Part shown: piece after piece, positions 29,511 through 37,446 of the stretch
How positions within the stretch are numbered: the first letter of the stretch is position 1
Layout of the letters: each line of letters opens with the position of its first letter
Origin: Fluviispira multicolorata
GTDB taxonomy: Bacteria > Bdellovibrionota_B > Oligoflexia > Silvanigrellales > Silvanigrellaceae
Direction of reading: 5' to 3'
DNA: 64,000 nucleotides
NCBI RefSeq assembly: GCF_009208585.1
Contig: NZ_WFLN01000004.1
Span: forward strand, 761,526-825,525
Made by a program: the position numbers and the translations under genes
Notes under the pieces: model-generated
Database searches by the model: none
What the model saw: the letters and a program-made list of their open reading frames with translations, nothing else
Told to the model about the DNA's origin: nothing

Positions 29511-31604
29511 TTGTTACAAACTGAAATCAAATATCTTAATGATGAACTTATAAATCAAATAAAAGCGGGAGAAGTTGTTGAGCGCCCATATAATGTTGTT
29601 AAAGAACTTGTAGAAAATGCTATTGATGCTGGTTCTAAACATATTTATATTGAGTTGCTCGATGGCGGTAAACAATTAATTCGTATTACGGACAATGGCT
29701 TTGGTATGTCTAAAAACAATCTTTCTCTTGCTCTAGAAAGACATGCAACGAGTAAAATTAGACTGTTTAAAGATTTAAATACTTTAACAAGCTTTGGTTT
29801 TCGAGGAGAAGCTCTACCAAGTATTGCTTCTGTTTCCCAGTTCTCAATTAAATCAAGAGCAACTGAACAAGAGTTAGGGAACGAAATTATTTTAAATTGT
29901 GGTAAAAAAATCTCTGAAAAAGAGGTTTCAACTCCATTTGGCACTACAGTTCAAGTGAAAGATCTTTTTTCAGGGGTACCGGTAAGACTTAAATTTTTAA
30001 AATCAACCGCAACAGAGTTTTCTCATATTCATGACTTTTTAACCGCTGTTTCGTTAGCATTTCATAATATTTCATTTCGACTTTCTCATAATGGAAGAGA
30101 AATTTTTTATTATAAAGAAAAAAAATCCTCTAAAGATCGATTTACCGAAATCTTTAACTTTAACAACAATGATTATACAGAAATAAATTTTACGAGAGGT
30201 TCCTTTAAATTAACAGGCTTTGTTGGCCTTCCCCATACGGCAAGATCAACTCCCAGCCATTTTATAACGTTTGTAAATGGCCGCTACGTTAAAGATAAAA
30301 TTGTGCGCTCAGGTATTATTCAAGCCTACCAAGGTTTACTCTTAAAAGGTATGATAGCCCCTGCCATTGTATTTGTTGAGGTCGATCCATCCTGGGTAGA
30401 TGTAAACGCACATCCATCAAAAGTTGAAGTCAGATTTTACGACAATGCAGTTATTCAAGATCTAATCTGTATGGGAATTCAGGATAGAGTAAAAGAAGTT
30501 ATCCATAACAAAACCAATCACCTAATTACAAAAAACATCCCAAAAACAGAAATATTAGATGAGTTAAAAAGCACGGTATTTAAAGAAAATTTAAAGTCAC
30601 CTGAAAAATCAATTGAACTAAAAAATGAATATATCAAACAAGAATCTTTAAAAATTTTTAATACATCCGAAAAAAATATTTATCCAAGACAAAGTCAATT
30701 CAACCTTAATAAAGAATTTTCTGCTTCTCAAAAAGGCAGCTATGTTGGAAAATTAAAAATGGATGATAATGCTTTTGAAAAAAAGACTTTCATCAATGAG
30801 ATTTCCCAAGAAAAAAGTAAATTAACCAACGAAAATGTTTTTGAAAAAAGTAATCTTGTAAAAGAAATTTTTCAGGAGGAAACAAAATTTAAAGAAACAC
30901 TTAATAATGCAAAATTATTTCAAGAAATTAAAACTTCAATATTTGATAAAGCAAATTATTTAGGTCAATTTGCAAACTGCTTTTTATTACTTGAAATTTG
31001 CAAAGAGCTTTGGATTATTGATCAACACGCATTCCATGAAAGAATTCTATTTGAAGAATTAATTCACTCGTACAAAAAAAATGTAACAGCAAAGCAACAA
31101 CTTTTAGCTCCTCTTATTATACCTTCAACCCAAATTATCACTGATATTATCATTGAAGAAAAAGAGAAAGTTAAGAATTTAGGTTTTGATATTGAAGCAT
31201 TAAAAAATGGACATATAGCCATACATTCTTACCCTAGTTTTATAAATCATCAGAAAATTCCTGAAATATTTGATGAAATTATTGCAAGGATTATTTCATT
31301 CAATGGTATTCCACAAACTGAAATTCACCCACTCATTGATAAAGCAAAAAAAGCGAATAGCGAATTAAATGAACTTAATTTACAAGCACAGACATTGGAA
31401 AGTGAAAAAGTTTATCATCTTTTATTTGCAACTATGGCATGTCATAGTGCCATTCGTGCAGGCGACCCTTTAAACGAAGAACTGGTTAAAAGACTTCTTG
31501 CACGTGCAAAAGATGTAGATTTTTATGCCCATTGCCCGCATGGACGACCTGTAATTAGAAAATTCTCTGAAAAGGATATTTCCTCGTGGTTTCAACGAAC
31601 TTAA
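29511..31604 (+). CDS. mutL: DNA mismatch repair protein MutL with endonuclease domain
   Basis: MutL links mismatch recognition by MutS to strand incision. The 697 residues hold the GHKL ATPase (IKAGEVVERPYNVVKELVENAIDAG, TSFGFRGEALPSI; about 1-330), a low-complexity Lys/Glu/Asn linker of about 150 residues with loose internal repeats (FEKK, FEKS), and the C-terminal domain. That domain carries the endonuclease motif DQHAxxExxxxE (about 504), ACHSAIRAG (about 643) and CPHGRP (about 675), as in bacteria that lack MutH. The start is a TTG with AGAAGGAGAG upstream. It overlaps miaA by 19 bases. Confidence 0.97.
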   Translation: MLQTEIKYLNDELINQIKAGEVVERPYNVVKELVENAIDAGSKHIYIELLDGGKQLIRITDNGFGMSKNNLSLALERHATSKIRLFKDLNTLTSFGFRGEALPSIASVSQFSIKSRATEQELGNEIILNCGKKISEKEVSTPFGTTVQVKDLFSGVPVRLKFLKSTATEFSHIHDFLTAVSLAFHNISFRLSHNGREIFYYKEKKSSKDRFTEIFNFNNNDYTEINFTRGSFKLTGFVGLPHTARSTPSHFITFVNGRYVKDKIVRSGIIQAYQGLLLKGMIAPAIVFVEVDPSWVDVNAHPSKVEVRFYDNAVIQDLICMGIQDRVKEVIHNKTNHLITKNIPKTEILDELKSTVFKENLKSPEKSIELKNEYIKQESLKIFNTSEKNIYPRQSQFNLNKEFSASQKGSYVGKLKMDDNAFEKKTFINEISQEKSKLTNENVFEKSNLVKEIFQEETKFKETLNNAKLFQEIKTSIFDKANYLGQFANCFLLLEICKELWIIDQHAFHERILFEELIHSYKKNVTAKQQLLAPLIIPSTQIITDIIIEEKEKVKNLGFDIEALKNGHIAIHSYPSFINHQKIPEIFDEIIARIISFNGIPQTEIHPLIDKAKKANSELNELNLQAQTLESEKVYHLLFATMACHSAIRAGDPLNEELVKRLLARAKDVDFYAHCPHGRPVIRKFSEKDISSWFQRT

Positions 31605-32620
31605 ACTCCCAACATCATTTATTTGCATTTATTTTTATTGGTCCCACCGCAAGCGGAAAATCGGGATTAGCGCATTCATTAGTAGAACAATTTCAAAAAG
31701 AATCTATAACCTGTGAAATTGTAAACCTAGATGCATTTCAAATTTATAAAGAACTTTCTGCGGGCACTGCAAAACCAACGGAAAATGAGAAAAATAAATA
31801 TAATTATCACTGCATTGATCTCATAAATATCCATGAAAATATGGATGCAAATACATTCGCAAAAAAAGTAACAGAGTGTTGTCAAGAAATTATTGCCAGA
31901 GGAAATATCCCATTTTGTGTAGGTGGAAGTGGTCTCTATTTAAGATCTTTTCTGCATGGCCTCGACAACTTCCCTGCTCGTGATGACGAATTTAGAAAAC
32001 ATTTAAGAAGTCTTGCAGAAGTAAATGGATGGCCATGGTGCCACAAATGGCTCAGCGATGTTGATCCCATTCGGGCGCAAGAACTCCATCCAAACGATAA
32101 AACTCGGATTGAACGGGCATTAGAAATTTACACATTATCAGGAACACCTATGAGTGTTCTTCGCTCCAAAACAGGTCAATTAAATGAGCAAGAAACTTTA
32201 TTTCCTTGTTACGTAATTCATATGGAACCCAATGACGAAATTCTGAAAGAGAGAATTAAACAAAGGATTCCAATATTATTTAATCAAGGATGGCTTAAAG
32301 AAGTTCAACAACTTTACAAGAAATATTCGATTAAATTAAATACATTTCATGGGTTTCAAGCCATTGGCTATAAAGAAGTTTTAAATTATATAATCAATTC
32401 AGAAAATCAAACAGAATTAGCAAATAAAAATTTAAATATCAGCGAATTACAAGAGAGAATTTCTACTCTCACATGGCAATATGCAAAGAGACAAGGCACT
32501 TGGAATGCAAAAGAGAAAAAAGATTTCGTCATAACTTCTCTAAATGATTCAGAGTGCAATAGACTCTTTTCCGAGATTTTAGATAAAATTAAGAAATTTC
32601 GTTCCATTCAAATAAATTAA
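31586..32620 (+). CDS. miaA: tRNA dimethylallyltransferase MiaA
   Basis: MiaA adds a dimethylallyl group to A37 of tRNAs reading codons that begin with U. The 344-residue protein has the P-loop IGPTASGKSGLAH (about 13-25), NLDAFQIYKELSAGTAKPTENE in the substrate region, VGGSGLYLRSFLHGL and a C-terminal QYAKRQGTW motif. The GTG start lies inside the end of mutL (overlap 19 bases), so translation is coupled. The mutL-miaA pair is common in proteobacteria. A 42-base palindrome lies 26 bases downstream. Confidence 0.96.
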   Translation: MVSTNLNSQHHLFAFIFIGPTASGKSGLAHSLVEQFQKESITCEIVNLDAFQIYKELSAGTAKPTENEKNKYNYHCIDLINIHENMDANTFAKKVTECCQEIIARGNIPFCVGGSGLYLRSFLHGLDNFPARDDEFRKHLRSLAEVNGWPWCHKWLSDVDPIRAQELHPNDKTRIERALEIYTLSGTPMSVLRSKTGQLNEQETLFPCYVIHMEPNDEILKERIKQRIPILFNQGWLKEVQQLYKKYSIKLNTFHGFQAIGYKEVLNYIINSENQTELANKNLNISELQERISTLTWQYAKRQGTWNAKEKKDFVITSLNDSECNRLFSEILDKIKKFRSIQIN

Positions 32621-32646
32621 GTTACATTAGCTCCTTGATAGAACTG

Positions 32647-32688
32647 AAAAAAGAGATTACCATATCTTCGTATGGTAATCTCTTTTTT
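32647..32688. promoter_or_regulatory. Perfect 18-bp inverted repeat between miaA and lexA
   Basis: The arms 32647-32664 and 32671-32688 are exactly complementary around a 6-base spacer, tcttcg. The left arm opens with A-residues and the right arm closes with T-residues, so as RNA it could be a terminator for miaA in either direction. It also covers the likely lexA promoter: TTGATA at 32635-32640 with a TACCAT box 17 bases on, within the left arm. Only 21 bases lie between the palindrome and the lexA ATG, too few for a promoter downstream. It could therefore be a LexA operator, an attenuator, or both. Confidence 0.7.
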
Positions 32689-32709
32689 CTTAAATTCAAG
32701 AGGCTTTCA

Positions 32710-33504
32710 ATGCTCGAGCTAACAAATGCACAACGTAAAGTAATAGAATTTATTTTAAATCATTTGGATGCGACAGGGACACCTCCAACTATTCGAGAAA
32801 TAGCTAATTACTTTCAATGGAAATCTGTGGGCAGCGCTCAAGATGTCATTGCAGCTCTGCGTAAAAAAGGTTTGTTACTTTCTCCCATGCCCGGAAAATC
32901 TCGACAGCTCGTCCCTTCCGCAGCAGTGCTTGATGGATTATTTACTCAAAATTTGGCCGATAATATTTCAAGCAAAAAACCTAAAATCTCACATAGCAAA
33001 AGAAAATATTTTGATAAACTAAATAATTCAAGTGTTTTACCTGGATTTGAAGATCTTTTGAGAGTTCCCATGCTTGGAATTGTACAAGCAGGCGACCCAC
33101 ATGAAGCCATTGAAAATGCGGGAGAATTCATTACTTTTCCAAGTGTTGCTCGCAATTCATTGCGAGGCGGTAAAGTCTTTGCTTTAAATATTGAGGGTTA
33201 CAGTATGCTCAATGTGGGTTTTCTACCTAAAGATATTATTTTAGTTGAAACAATCAATACAGCCCAAGATCGTGATATTGTAGTTGCTTCTCTAAATAAC
33301 GGAGAAGTTACAGTCAAAAGATTCGCTCAAAAGGGTTCAGCACTCTATAAACTCGCTCTAAAAAATTTACAAAATAAAAACCCCCTCCCTCCAGCTCTTT
33401 TAGTACCAGAAAATCCAGATTTTGAGTCCATTCCCTTTGGCCTTGAAGAGTCTGATAAACTTATTGGAATTGTTCGATCTCTATACCGAAAATCAGTTTT
33501 CTGA
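32710..33504 (+). CDS. lexA: SOS repressor LexA (long form)
   Basis: LexA represses DNA-damage genes and cuts itself when bound to RecA filaments. The start at 32710 (MLELTNAQRKVIEF) follows AAGAGG by 6 bases; a longer frame from a TTG at 32635 would run through the palindrome and is rejected. The 264-residue protein has the winged HTH (about 1-65; TPPTIREIANYF, VGSAQDVIAAL), a linker about 50 residues longer than usual, the Ala-Gly cut site in VQAGDP (about 126) and the S24 peptidase dyad: Ser in EGYSMLNVGF (about 164) and Lys in VTVKRF (about 202). Its DNA target is not evident beyond the upstream palindrome. Confidence 0.94.
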   Translation: MLELTNAQRKVIEFILNHLDATGTPPTIREIANYFQWKSVGSAQDVIAALRKKGLLLSPMPGKSRQLVPSAAVLDGLFTQNLADNISSKKPKISHSKRKYFDKLNNSSVLPGFEDLLRVPMLGIVQAGDPHEAIENAGEFITFPSVARNSLRGGKVFALNIEGYSMLNVGFLPKDIILVETINTAQDRDIVVASLNNGEVTVKRFAQKGSALYKLALKNLQNKNPLPPALLVPENPDFESIPFGLEESDKLIGIVRSLYRKSVF

Positions 33505-33850
33505 GCCTTATTTTAAAAGTTTTAAATTCTTACTTGCCATTGTATTGAAAAATATATAAGCTTGTTGCTGTCATCGTACATGATAATGTTATGCTGGTCA
33601 TAAACATTTCTCATATAAAATGAGTGACTCAAGCAATCGATACGGAGCAGAGCAATGCAAACGAAAATAAGATCTAAAGTAATTCAGCGAAATACTCAGC
33701 TTTCTTCACCTTTATCATCTTCTTGCACGACTTCTTATTTTACCTATCGATTTTATTTCTTCTTTTAAAAATTCCTTTTTCTAAAAATTAAATATATTTT
33801 TTAATTTACATATTTTTGTATTCAAACTACATTTTGTGGAGTTAACTTTC
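33505..33850. other. Leader region ahead of the first ABC importer operon
   Basis: A 346-base region that holds the short Tyr/Phe-rich frame at 33655-33768. Possible short hairpins lie just upstream (CTCAT with ATGAG near 33610-33625, and the overlapping GAGTGACTC). Near the binding-protein gene, AACT-CA can pair with TG-GAGTT around 33825-33842 and would cover the GGAG ribosome site. No GC-rich terminator with a T-run is visible. The stretch 33505-33600 shows no gene. Confidence 0.5.
33655..33768 (+). CDS. Putative leader peptide rich in Tyr and Phe codons
   Basis: A 37-codon frame with ATG at 33655 and GGAG 8 bases upstream. Its last eleven residues read SYFTYRFYFFF and eight of the last ten are Tyr or Phe, just before TAA. 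This is the layout of attenuation leaders such as PheL and PheM of enterics. It ends 82 bases before the start of a TrpX-type ABC importer operon, whose family transports aromatic amino acids. The inference is that ribosome stalling at Tyr/Phe codons tunes importer expression. Against it: T-rich DNA readily yields Phe codons, and no strong terminator/antiterminator pair is visible. The tail of the leader was copied with the second operon, but its start was not. Confidence 0.5.
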   Translation: MQTKIRSKVIQRNTQLSSPLSSSCTTSYFTYRFYFFF

Positions 33851-34804
33851 ATGAGTAAAAAAATCCTTGCTCTTCTTTTAGGTTTGGTCGCTGTATTAGC
33901 AGCTGTTATTTTATTAAAAAGAAATAAACCGTCCACTGATCACATTACTATTGGAATTTTACAAACAGCATCTTTTCCTCCCCTTGATGAATCTAAACAA
34001 GGATTCATTTCTGAAATTAAAAAAGAATTAGGCGATAAAGTAATTATTATTGAACAAAATGCTCAAGGCTCAATGACTCAAGCCCAAGCAATTGCATCAA
34101 GTTTTAAAGCAAATAAAAGCATTTCTGGCTTCTATGCTATTGCCACTCCTGCTGTTCAGGCTCTTAAATCTGAAATTAAAACAAGACCTATCGCCTTTGC
34201 TGCCGTTACAGATCCCATTGGATTACATCTTAGAGAAGAGGGCTTAAATATCACGGGTGCCACTGACAAGGCAGATATTGAAAAACAAATTTCTATTTTA
34301 AAAATACTTTTACCCAACGTTAAAAAAGTTGCGCTTTTATATAACCCAGGAGAAACCAACTCTGTTATTCTAGTTAAACAAATGAAAATTGCTCTCGAAA
34401 AATATGGAATCACATACCAAGATAACGGTGCAAATAGCCAAGCAGATGTTGCTGCTGCCGCTCAACATGCTGTACAAAATGCACAGGCCGTTCTCATCCC
34501 TACTGACAATACGATTGCTTCTGCATTTCCAATCGTGAGACAAATTGCTGATAAAGCAAATATTCCTGTTATAACAACTTGGACGGGCGAAAGCGAAGGA
34601 CCTCTCATGCAATTTGGAGTAAATTATGAAAACTCTGGCGTCCAAGCTGCACAGTTGATGAAAAAAATGCTCGTCGATGGAATTAAACCTATGGACCTTC
34701 CCATTGTTGCTCCCACAAGCAGCATTATTATCAGTAAAAAAGCTCTTGAAAAATATGGACTCGAAATTCCTGACTCTCTAAAAGACAGTGTTTCTTTAAT
34801 GTGA
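33851..34804 (+). CDS. ABC importer substrate-binding protein, TrpX/PF04392 type (copy 1)
   Basis: An extracytoplasmic binding protein of about 317 residues with an N-terminal hydrophobic anchor or signal (MSKKILALLLGLVAVLAAVI). The family core is clear: ITIGILQTASFPPLDESKQGF, GFYAIATPAVQALKSE, FAAVTDPIGL, ALLYNPGETNS, LIPTDNTIASAFP. PF04392 proteins include TrpX of streptococci, which binds aromatic amino acids. The ATG at 33851 is chosen because GGAG lies 9 bases upstream; a GTG at 33836 falls in that site. The second copy is identical over long stretches but differs in patches at FPPLDESK, QGSMTQ, ITTWTGESEG and NYENSG, which probably line the ligand pocket. Confidence 0.88.
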   Translation: MSKKILALLLGLVAVLAAVILLKRNKPSTDHITIGILQTASFPPLDESKQGFISEIKKELGDKVIIIEQNAQGSMTQAQAIASSFKANKSISGFYAIATPAVQALKSEIKTRPIAFAAVTDPIGLHLREEGLNITGATDKADIEKQISILKILLPNVKKVALLYNPGETNSVILVKQMKIALEKYGITYQDNGANSQADVAAAAQHAVQNAQAVLIPTDNTIASAFPIVRQIADKANIPVITTWTGESEGPLMQFGVNYENSGVQAAQLMKKMLVDGIKPMDLPIVAPTSSIIISKKALEKYGLEIPDSLKDSVSLM

Positions 34805-34827
34805 TTTTATTTGTTAAGTTAGGATAA

Positions 34828-35694
34828 ATGTACATGCTTTCGTTTTTGCCTGTTGTCGTCGGAATTCTTGAACGTGGTTTTATTGGTGCTTTTATTGTCA
34901 TGGCCATTTATCTTGCTTCACGTGTCATGAAGTTTGATGACTTTAGTATTGAAGGTACTTTCGGACTCGGCGGCGCTGTTGTCGCTTGGTCCCTTTTACA
35001 CAATACAAACCCTTGGCTCGCTTTACTCCTCGGCTGTATTGCTGGAGGAATTTCTGGCTGCATCACAGGTCTCCTTCACACAAAACTTGGGTTAAATAAA
35101 TTAATCGCTGGAATTGTTGTCACCACAATGCTTTTCTCCGTTAGCATTAATATCGGGGGTGCAAATGTCGCTCTCGGAAACGCTCCCACTGTCTTCTCCG
35201 CTTTGCACAATTCCTCTTTTGCTTCTCTCATTTTATTAGCCTCAATGGCTCTTGCTGTCGCATTTATCTTTATTTGGTACATGAAAACGGAAAGTGGATT
35301 TATTTTAAAATCAACAGGTATAAATGAACAATTTGTTACTTCTTTAGGAAAAAGTGTTCCTTTATACATCACTCTCTCTTTAATTATGGCAAATGCTCTC
35401 AGCGCTCTCGCAGGAGGTATTTTTGTTCAATACAGTGGATTCTTTTCTGCTTTTGGAAATGTCGGTATTTTAATTGCAGCTCTCGCAGGATGCATGATCG
35501 CTGAACTTATCGCAATCAATATGTTTATCATGGCTTTATTCGGCTCCATTATTTATCAATTGATCATTGCTATCACCATCGAACTACAAGTTGAACCCTC
35601 TTGGCAAAAACTAATAACAGGACTCCTTATTGTTGTTATTCTAGTTGTCAAAAAATTAGAAAATAAAAAAATTAAAGGATCTGTCGCAGCATGA
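34828..35694 (+). CDS. ABC importer permease, branched-chain type fold (copy 1)
   Basis: A 288-residue inner-membrane permease of the BPD_transp_2 family, with eight or so hydrophobic segments. Conserved landmarks are FDDFSIEGTFGLGGAVVAW near residue 40 and NALSALAGGIFVQYSGF near residue 195. It pairs with the preceding binding protein and the following ATPase, whose ATG overlaps its stop by 4 bases. Its protein is identical to the second copy, 288 of 288 residues by eye, though about five bases differ silently, mostly in one cluster near 34965-34976. AGGA lies 3 bases before the ATG. Confidence 0.92.
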   Translation: MYMLSFLPVVVGILERGFIGAFIVMAIYLASRVMKFDDFSIEGTFGLGGAVVAWSLLHNTNPWLALLLGCIAGGISGCITGLLHTKLGLNKLIAGIVVTTMLFSVSINIGGANVALGNAPTVFSALHNSSFASLILLASMALAVAFIFIWYMKTESGFILKSTGINEQFVTSLGKSVPLYITLSLIMANALSALAGGIFVQYSGFFSAFGNVGILIAALAGCMIAELIAINMFIMALFGSIIYQLIIAITIELQVEPSWQKLITGLLIVVILVVKKLENKKIKGSVAA

Positions 35695-36374
35695 TTAATT
35701 TAGAAAATGTTAATGTCGAATTCGGTGAGTTTAAAGCTCTACATAATATCAATTGCTCTATCAATGCAAAAGACTTTATTCTTATTCTCGGACACAATGG
35801 TGCAGGAAAAAGCACTCTACTCGATGTTATCTCCGGAAGACTCACTCCCTCAAGCGGGAAAATACTTCGCAATAATGAAGATATTTCTCTACTCTCCGAA
35901 GCTAAAAGAGCTCGATTTATCAGTCGTGTTTTTCAAAACACGAATATGGGCTCAGTGGCTACAATGACTGTTGCTGAAAACTTAGCTATGGCTACATTAA
36001 AATGCAAAACTGCTGGATTTAACTTTGCTATTAAAAATTTCCCGCAACAAATTGTCGAAGAAACACTCAAACCTCTCGGTCTCAGACTCGAAGAATTATT
36101 AAACACCCCTATCGGTAAACTCTCAGGCGGACAAAGACAAATCATCACAATTATTATGGCTACCCTTTGTGAACCTGATATCCTTTTACTCGACGAACCC
36201 ACTGCAGCTCTCGACCCCGTTTCTACTGAAAACCTTCTTCAATTCGTCCATAACTTTACTAAAAATAGAAATATGGCCACCATGATGATCACACACGCTG
36301 AACAACAAGCTAAATTCCTTGCAAATAGAACTTGGGTTCTACAAAAAGGTCTTTTGAACACAGGTTTATCATAA
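35691..36374 (+). CDS. ABC importer ATP-binding protein (copy 1)
   Basis: A 227-residue ATPase that powers the importer. It shows Walker A GHNGAGKSTLLD (about 35-46), the Q-loop VFQNTNMGSVATMTVAENL, signature LSGGQRQIITI, Walker B ILLLDEPTAALDP and the H-loop MITHAEQQA. The ATG overlaps the permease stop (ATGA). It differs from the second copy by one residue within the shared part (NNEDI versus NNVDI) and by the last few residues, where the duplication ends: here LLNTGLS, there KLESN. Confidence 0.93.
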   Translation: MINLENVNVEFGEFKALHNINCSINAKDFILILGHNGAGKSTLLDVISGRLTPSSGKILRNNEDISLLSEAKRARFISRVFQNTNMGSVATMTVAENLAMATLKCKTAGFNFAIKNFPQQIVEETLKPLGLRLEELLNTPIGKLSGGQRQIITIIMATLCEPDILLLDEPTAALDPVSTENLLQFVHNFTKNRNMATMMITHAEQQAKFLANRTWVLQKGLLNTGLS

Positions 36375-36469
36375 TATGAGCCTAAATCTATTTCTTTTTT
36401 TTAAAAATTCCTTTAGGTTAGTGACTAAATTTTTTTGTATTTCGACTACATTTTATGGAGTTAGCTTTC

Positions 36470-37423
36470 ATGAGTAAAAAAATCCTTGCTCTTCTTTTAG
36501 GCTTAATCGCCATTTTAGCCGCAATTGTTTTATTAAAAAGAAATAAACCATCTGCAGATCACATTACTATCGGAATTCTACAAACAGCATCTTTTCCTGC
36601 TTTAGATGATTCTATGCAAGGTTTTATTTCTGAAATTAAAAAAGAATTGGGCGATAAAGTAATTATTATTGAACAAAATGCTCAAGGCTCTATAATGCAA
36701 GCTCAAGCAATTGCATCAAGTTTTAAAGCAAATAAAAGCATCTCTGGCTTCTATGCTATTGCCACTCCTGCTGTTCAGGCTCTTAAATCTGAAATTAAAA
36801 CAAGACCTATCACCTTTGCTGCCGTTACAGATCCCATTGGATTACATCTTAGAGAAGAGGGCTCAAATATCACGGGTGCCACTGACATGGCAGATATTGA
36901 AAAACAAATTTCTATTTTAAAAATACTTTTACCCAATGTTAAAAAAGTTGCGCTTTTATATAACCCAGGAGAAACCAACTCTGTTATTCTAGTTAAACAA
37001 ATGAAAATTGCTCTCGAAAAATATGGAATCACATACCAAGATAACGGTGCAAATAGCCAAGCAGATGTTGCTGCTGCCGCTCAACATGCTGTACAAAATG
37101 CACAGGCCGTTCTCATCCCTACTGACAATACTATTGCTTCTGCATTTCCAATCGTGAGACAAATTGCTGATAAAGCAAATATTCCAATTATAGCAACAGG
37201 AACAGCAGAAAAAGAAGGACCTCTCATGCAATTTGGTGTGGATTATTTTCAATCTGGCGTCCAAGCTGCACAGTTGATGAAAAAAATGCTCGTCGATGGA
37301 ATTAAACCTATGGACCTTCCCATTGTTGCTCCCACAAGCAGCATTATTATCAGTAAAAAAGCTCTTGAAAAATATGGACTCGAAATTCCTGACTCTCTAA
37401 AAGACAGTGTTTCTTTAATGTGA
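36470..37423 (+). CDS. ABC importer substrate-binding protein, TrpX/PF04392 type (copy 2)
   Basis: Paralogue of the binding protein of unit 1, the same length. I count about 21 differences, none spread evenly: the signal segment (V to I changes), FPALDDSM for FPPLDESK, QGSIMQ for QGSMTQ, three single changes in the TDPIGL-to-ISILK stretch, IATGTAEKEG for ITTWTGESEG, and DYFQSG for NYENSG. Loss of a Trp and exchange of Tyr/Asn neighbours near the pocket suggests a different ligand. About 150 residues between the patches are identical. The ATG at 36470 follows GGAG by 9 bases; an in-frame ATG at 36455 overlaps this site. Confidence 0.88.
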   Translation: MSKKILALLLGLIAILAAIVLLKRNKPSADHITIGILQTASFPALDDSMQGFISEIKKELGDKVIIIEQNAQGSIMQAQAIASSFKANKSISGFYAIATPAVQALKSEIKTRPITFAAVTDPIGLHLREEGSNITGATDMADIEKQISILKILLPNVKKVALLYNPGETNSVILVKQMKIALEKYGITYQDNGANSQADVAAAAQHAVQNAQAVLIPTDNTIASAFPIVRQIADKANIPIIATGTAEKEGPLMQFGVDYFQSGVQAAQLMKKMLVDGIKPMDLPIVAPTSSIIISKKALEKYGLEIPDSLKDSVSLM

Positions 37424-37446
37424 TTTTATTTGTTAAGTTAGGATAA

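Larger units (their letters stand above)
33754..36349. repeat. Tandem duplication, unit 1 (ABC importer operon)
   Basis: This 2.6-kb segment is repeated directly at 36389-38968 with a fixed offset of 2619 bases through the genes. It starts in the tail of the leader peptide (tatttct...) and ends at ACAAAAAGG near the 3' end of the ATPase gene, after which the two copies diverge. The permease and ATPase parts differ at only a handful of bases, while the binding-protein part and the upstream spacer differ more. Confidence 0.95.

Noticed and set aside
32635..32709. Extended N-terminus of LexA from the TTG at 32635
   Set aside because: It would translate the 18-bp palindrome, has no ribosome site, and the family normally starts at the MLELTNAQRK segment.
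32621..32709. A Bdellovibrio-type LexA site (TTAC-N3-GTAA) upstream of lexA
   Set aside because: The TTAC and GTAA in the palindrome are 14 bases apart, not three, and no other match was seen in the gap.
34156..37264. Pairs of leftward reading frames inside the binding-protein, permease and ATPase genes, present in both duplicated units
   Set aside because: They are antisense shadows of well-supported genes and are duplicated only because the sequence beneath them is duplicated. They lack ribosome sites and family features.
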